From Ktedonobacteraceae bacterium (GTDB taxonomy: Bacteria > Chloroflexota > Ktedonobacteria > Ktedonobacterales > Ktedonobacteraceae): 64,000 bases of DNA. Shown here piece after piece: positions 61,001-64,000 of this stretch (position 1 is its first letter; each line of letters starts with the position of its first letter). The position numbers and the translations under genes were made by a program. Location of the stretch: assembly GCA_035653615.1 (NCBI GenBank), contig DASRBN010000025.1, positions 236,901-300,900 of the forward strand, written 5' to 3'. Under the pieces are notes generated by a model. The model made no database searches, was not told where the DNA came from, and was given only the letters and a program-made list of their open reading frames with translations.

Positions 61001-61239
61001 TGATGGTCCTGGGTGCGATAGGCGTACCAGTAGCCATCTCCCGCCGCTCGTGCTTCTTTGACGACAGAGACCCGGCCAGCCTGCCCTGCAAAGGCAAAAG
61101 AACTCTGCTCGCTCAACCAGCGCGAGAAGGCTTCACTCTCCCCAGAAGAGAAACGTCGGTGAACTTGCCCACGGATGTGCAATTCATACTGTTGGTGCTC
61201 TTCCGACCATAGGAGGGTATATGGTGATGATCTGGGCAC
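58030..61239 (-). CDS. MalT-like LuxR regulator (large ATPase)
   Basis: About 1069 residues from GTG 61239, eight bases after AAGGA (the frame is open to 61305). N-terminal 110 residues: the module shared with the 47700 protein (DGYWYAYRTQDHHTRKRYLG then PSARVTFARLEEQ). ATPase of the MalT/LAL type: PRLPLGLVERARLLRELDAI, Walker A ATAGSGKTT (about 165), VVLILDDFHLIS (about 262), LVLATRTDPLLPLSRLRARG, EGWIAGLRLAALSL, LLDYVQQDIL. Long TPR region. C-terminal LuxR helix-turn-helix (LSRQEQQVLRFLVEGHTYAE, SPNTIKTQVSSIYRKLGV). The effector and targets are unknown. Confidence 0.92.
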   Translation of the reverse strand: MPRSSPYTLLWSEEHQQYELHIRGQVHRRFSSGESEAFSRWLSEQSSFAFAGQAGRVSVVKEARAAGDGYWYAYRTQDHHTRKRYLGPSARVTFARLEEQAKALTSLQPSPSLARTLATPASGQAISLLATRLTPPRLPLGLVERARLLRELDAILTHPLTLVSATAGSGKTTLLSAWVASASLQTGRELAPYAHMAVAWLSLETLDNDPIRFWTSCVASLQNCLPSLGVEALALLRAQEAPPLSTILVALLNEIMQFDREVVLILDDFHLISEQAIHEGLSFALDHLPANLHLVLATRTDPLLPLSRLRARGQLLEIRSGDLRFTQEESTTFLLHQMGLPLSQEDVTTLNSRTEGWIAGLRLAALSLRKQQDLSGWVSDFAGSHRYLLDYVQQDILAGLPVPLLHFLLQTSVVSRMNAALCHAITASPSLQDSQQMLEEAEQANLFVVPLDEQRQWYRYHDLFREALHVQLHASQPQLLPLLHTRAARWYETQGEWREAITHALAAPDHPLTASLMEQAAPHFWLSGEARTMQNLVLALPDSVLCGHVRLALNAALRFLNSVHISTETVHASMAAQVQRTITRMETILHGQEAHLLSEAEVALIERRLCLLHALLEARAILGHGNKERLRLLTQELEVLPRDDEAIWQLIPLSFAFWLALSLQQSSASLVEKLREALQWISKAGDHLVTFRVMTWLATAYLEAGQLQQAYRECLSALTLHEQISGGTPVAGYLLFALFNVSYAWNRLDEAADALRRLLRIAQDWQQVELLMIGERSTARLALARGDLRAAQEALQKAETLFGQEQFANNVRWVVDTRVQIWLTESNLNEASAWAAGAESTLSRESWDPLRKWEVLLLARVALAQQKPLQAVETLERFNWHQDQPADIEKTLEWMALYVVALLQAGKTEHAQTVAARLLAMTEPEGYIRLYLDAGPSMEKALTMLLEAQSERNASTGTISPSYVLRLLAAFEQVEDRLPHSSEAASTATHKTLNHSQQNAVQGGLIEPLSRQEQQVLRFLVEGHTYAEMAAALVVSPNTIKTQVSSIYRKLGVSRRAEAIAVVQRLHLL

Positions 61240-61319
61240 GGCTCTCTTCCTTCTCTCATTGGGTGTTTTACCCCTATCCCCCAATTTCCAATGAGTATAG
61301 CACAAGAGCTAAAGGATTC

Positions 61320-62263
61320 TCAATGCTTCCTGCTGAGTAAGGCTTGCTCGCAGGACTGGCAGATGGCGAGCAAGCGTTCCTCGAGCGTAGCAACCTGCTC
61401 GATCAAGGCAGCAACTGATGACCACGGGTGCTGCACTCCTGCGTACTGCGCCTGCTTTGTGATCAATTCCGCGACCTCGACTTGGTTCGCCTCTCTTAAA
61501 AAGAGCTGGCATGCACTTTGTGCCGTAAGCCAAGAGGCAAGGCAAAGTAGAAGAGATGCATGGGGAGCCGCTCAGGCACCTGGGTGTGAAAGGTGCGAGC
61601 GAGCATGCGCAGGGCCACAACCCCGCCAAACATCCCTGGCTTCCACAGTTCTTGCCGCAGATTGGCACCAATAGATGGCAAAGTTCGCTCGATCATTTGC
61701 CGCCGACTGACTGTGTCAACGGGTCGAAGGGTAGTGCGCATGATGTAAGGTTCATCGGTATACGCGAGATCCATCCCCTTGGCTCGCCAGGCTTTGAGCA
61801 GGTTCTCCACCGACAAGACCACGCAAGGGAAGCCCTTGGGGTCCTGAACCAGGATGTGATCCTCCTCCACGCTGAGCACTACAACATAGTGATCTGCACC
61901 GTGCAGATACGGATAATTGGGATTGTAGGTCAGATCGCCCATATTCAGCGGGCCGATCAGCACCGGACCGTGTTGAACGGCTGCAAGCAGACGCGCCAAC
62001 GCCTCCCTCTCGTCGCCACTGCACTCCAATTTGCATGTTCACCCAAGCGTCTCTATCGCACGTGTTAGTCCGAGATCGGGATTGGGGCTGCTGAAAAAGA
62101 AGAGTTCAGCTTCTTTGAAGTACGTATAGCCAAAGGGCATCGTGGTGAGGCATTCGAGAAAGCCGGTTGCGAGCAGACTTTCGGCGGATGCCCCACTTCC
62201 CAGCAGGCTCATGTGGAGGCTGTTGGAAAAACAATAATCGCCGCTTCCAATATATGACAGCAT
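61320..62263 (-). pseudogene. BtrH-like protein gene with in-frame stop and frameshift
   Basis: ATG 62263 has AGGAGG seven bases upstream. The first part reads GDYCFSNSLHMSLLGSGASA, FLECLTTMPFGYTYFKEAEL, NPDLGLTRAIETLG, then TGA (62039-62041) where relatives have Trp. It continues in the same frame: GPVLIGPLNMGDLTYNPNYP, HGADHYVVVLSVEEDHILVQ, DPKGFPC, MRTTLRPVD. At an A5 run (61498-61502 on the plus strand) the frame is lost; adding one base restores ASSFLREANQVEVAELITKQ, ending at 61320. This is the butirosin BtrH family (cysteine acyltransferase/peptidase-like). The two lesions suggest decay, unless they are sequencing errors. Confidence 0.75.
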
Positions 62264-62394
62264 GGAAGTTCCTCCTTCGTGAATAGCTCTGGCCTGCAAG
62301 TCGCAATCCTGACGATAAGATACGACGCACTACAGGATGAGCAAAGAACAGAAAGTGGCTTTTATTATCAGGGCGTTACGCCATGTATGGGCGA

Positions 62395-63198
62395 TCAGGT
62401 GTTGATGGCCTCCTCCACCCGATCCAGCCACTCACGCATGAGAGCGTGGCAAAGAGCATCCTGTTCGATAGGCACAAAATGTCCGGCGCGATCCAGCACA
62501 GAGAAGGTCGCTCTGCGATAGGTGTCCAGCAGATCCCAGGCGGCCCGGTATCCAACAACCTGATCCTGCCGCGCGGTGATAATGAGGGTGGGGCCATCAA
62601 AAGGAACGGGTGGCGCCACCTCAAAGGAAGAGGGGCCTGCCGCCTCCAACTGCTCCTGGTGGGGGAAGTCGGCGAGCTGGACCTCTGCCAGTACCTGGCG
62701 CACCGCCTCGACCACCCTGGGAGTCTGCACCACGATCATGTCAGCGACCGGCCCAAGCTCGGAAAGACACAACGGATCTTCCACCAGGATGGTCTTCTCT
62801 GGCAGCCGAGCCTGTGCAGGGTCGGCCTTCACCTGGGGTGCGCAGAGCATCAGGCCGTCGATCAACGTTGTCCTGCGCGAGACGACGCCACGGGCCAGAT
62901 ACCCTCCATAGGAATAGCCAGCAAGTACGAAGCGCTGAGAGGGGATGATCGCATCGATGAAGGCCAGCATCGTATCGAGCATAGCATCATGCGTAGCCAG
63001 CCGGTCGGGGGCAGGAGTGCGTCCGGTACCGGGCAGGTCAGGATAGATGCGCAGCCAGTCATCTCGCTGTGTGAAGAGCGGTTCCATGAACCGCTCCATG
63101 ATGCCGTGATCGCTCGGTCGCCCGGGCAACATCACGATGGGTCGCCCGCTGCCGTAGGTCTCATAGGAGATTGCGAGATCTCCAAGATGACATTCCAT
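62395..63198 (-). CDS. Alpha/beta hydrolase
   Basis: 267 residues from ATG 63198, just after GGAGGGAGGAG. Alpha/beta-hydrolase features: PIVMLPGRPSDHGIMERFME, the oxyanion region DLPGTGRTPAP, nucleophile motif GYSYGG (Ser near residue 98), acidic residue in LIITARQDQVVGY, and catalytic His in AGHFVPIEQ. The HG motif is replaced by LPGRPSDH. Substrate unknown; esterases, lactonases and dehalogenase-like enzymes all share this fold. Confidence 0.88.
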   Translation of the reverse strand: MECHLGDLAISYETYGSGRPIVMLPGRPSDHGIMERFMEPLFTQRDDWLRIYPDLPGTGRTPAPDRLATHDAMLDTMLAFIDAIIPSQRFVLAGYSYGGYLARGVVSRRTTLIDGLMLCAPQVKADPAQARLPEKTILVEDPLCLSELGPVADMIVVQTPRVVEAVRQVLAEVQLADFPHQEQLEAAGPSSFEVAPPVPFDGPTLIITARQDQVVGYRAAWDLLDTYRRATFSVLDRAGHFVPIEQDALCHALMREWLDRVEEAINT

Positions 63199-63253
63199 GC
63201 GCTCCTCCCTCCGTTCATGCACACAAAGATTCTGGGTGTCCTGCGAGTGACAA

Positions 63254-63778
63254 TCACCAGGTATAGAAACTTTTCAGGCCATACGTTCCGAGAGCGAGGG
63301 AAAGCTCGCCTCCGTGGTATATCTCATGTTCCATGACATGCCAGACAATCCACTGCCGGGTATGCGCAGGCTCTTCTTCTAGCCCTTGATTCCGTAGCCA
63401 TGTCTGATGAGAGGCCGGAGGGAAAAAAAGCTGCTCCAGGTCAGTGGAAGTCCAGCGCTCCAGGGCGGAAGAGATCACGCGCCAGCTCTTTTCAAACATA
63501 GCGACCAGTGAAGCTGCCTTGTACACGCCTGGCTCGCCATTGTTCTCCTCATCGTCCCAGTCCAGATTGGGATCTCCTTCACCCATCCAGAGGTGGAACC
63601 AGTTGAAGCGCGCACCGATCATATGCTCGAGAAGCTCGCCGATCGAGCGCTGCTGTGGTCCAACAGAGAGGGCAAGTTGTTCAGGTGAAAGTGCTGCGAT
63701 GATTTAGACCAGGGCGTGTTGATAGTTCTCCCAACCTGGTTTGTAGAACGTAGCGAGGGGAAATTCCTGTTCTGTCAT
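63254..63778 (-). pseudogene. DinB-family protein gene with in-frame TAA
   Basis: ATG 63778 with AAGGAG nine bases upstream starts MTEQEFPLATFYKPGWENYQ, then a TAA at 63704-63706. The same frame continues IIAALSPEQLALSVGPQQRS, IGELLEHMIGARFNWFHLWM, GEGD, RQWIVWHVMEHEIYHGGELS and LALGTYG. The three metal-binding histidines of DinB four-helix proteins are in LEHMIGARFNWFH and WHVMEHEIYH. Without the stop it would be a normal 173-174-residue member. A shorter product from ATG 63622 would lack the first helix. Confidence 0.7.
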
Positions 63779-64000
63779 AGTTGTCTGCTCCTTGCTTCTG
63801 ATACTGTACTCCAATTGTACAAGTCAATGTCAAGCGAAAACTCTACGACGATAGCCAGACAGGGCTTGTGAATGATTGCTGAGAGAGGCTTCTCACGAGA
63901 GAGAAGATAGCGATATCCATCAAATCTTGTCTCAAGGAGTTGCCTCTCATGGAGTGTATCGCACGCCAATGTGTCCTCCCTGCTCTCAGCAGCGAGCAAG

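Noticed and set aside
63775..63999. 74-codon minus-strand frame at the right edge
   Set aside because: Overlaps the ribosome site and upstream region of the DinB gene; no recognisable protein features.

Overview
The window looks like a chromosomal segment of a soil-type Chloroflexota bacterium, most likely class Ktedonobacteria. This is inferred from gene content, not from a marker gene: several very large ATPase regulators (BTAD, NB-ARC and MalT-like types), several ECF-type sigma factors, Suf and Dps genes, BtrH-like and AI-2E families, many decayed insertion sequences, moderately high GC and strong AAGGAG ribosome sites. No rRNA, tRNA or CRISPR array was seen.

Layout. 0-7 kb: a minus-strand peptide module (gamma-glutamyltransferase, lipoprotein solute-binding protein, DppB-type permease running off the left edge) and a GT-C membrane glycosyltransferase. 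6.5-11.2 kb: an aromatic patch with a relic of a flavin monooxygenase, an intact gentisate 1,2-dioxygenase, a DHA2 exporter and a divergent LysR regulator. 11.2-31.1 kb: a large carbohydrate/polyol catabolic region built from two regulated units that meet tail to tail. One is DeoR-controlled (DeoR, metallophosphoesterase, TIM-barrel isomerase, SDR, and divergently APC permease, BtpA/SgcQ-like protein, FGGY kinase). The other is GntR-controlled (GntR, DegT aminotransferase, GH4 glycosidase, ROK kinase, glycerol-1-phosphate-dehydrogenase-like enzyme, APC permease, metallophosphoesterase, ceramidase-like hydrolase, second G1PDH-like enzyme). Permease, phosphoesterase and dehydrogenase each occur twice. 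I cannot name the substrate; amino-acid-type permeases, an amidase-family enzyme and a PLP aminotransferase point to an amino or N-acylated polyol/sugar.

31.3-32.6 kb is a mosaic of three broken transposons. 32.7-47.3 kb is a stress/regulation region: ECF sigma factors, GlsB-type membrane protein, Dps, a truncated BTAD-ATPase regulator, AI-2E permease, SufB, a pentapeptide-repeat protein and several unknown small proteins. Four promoters here share a distinctive architecture: two or three helically phased TAAC repeats (spaced 12 and 11 bp), then exactly 7 bp, then a -10 box. They precede dps, glsB, a sigma-like gene and a DUF5348-like gene. This is the most interesting unexplained signal in the window, and the OmpR/PhoB-like domain of the adjacent BTAD regulator is a plausible reader.

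47.6-63.8 kb holds three more giant regulators, an NmrA-like reductase, two SnoaL-like proteins, a lipoprotein, an IS relic, a clean 103-bp MITE with a 10-bp target duplication, a RibD-type reductase, an alpha/beta hydrolase, and two genes (BtrH-like, DinB) interrupted by in-frame stop codons. All functional calls rest on motif recognition by eye; no database search was run.
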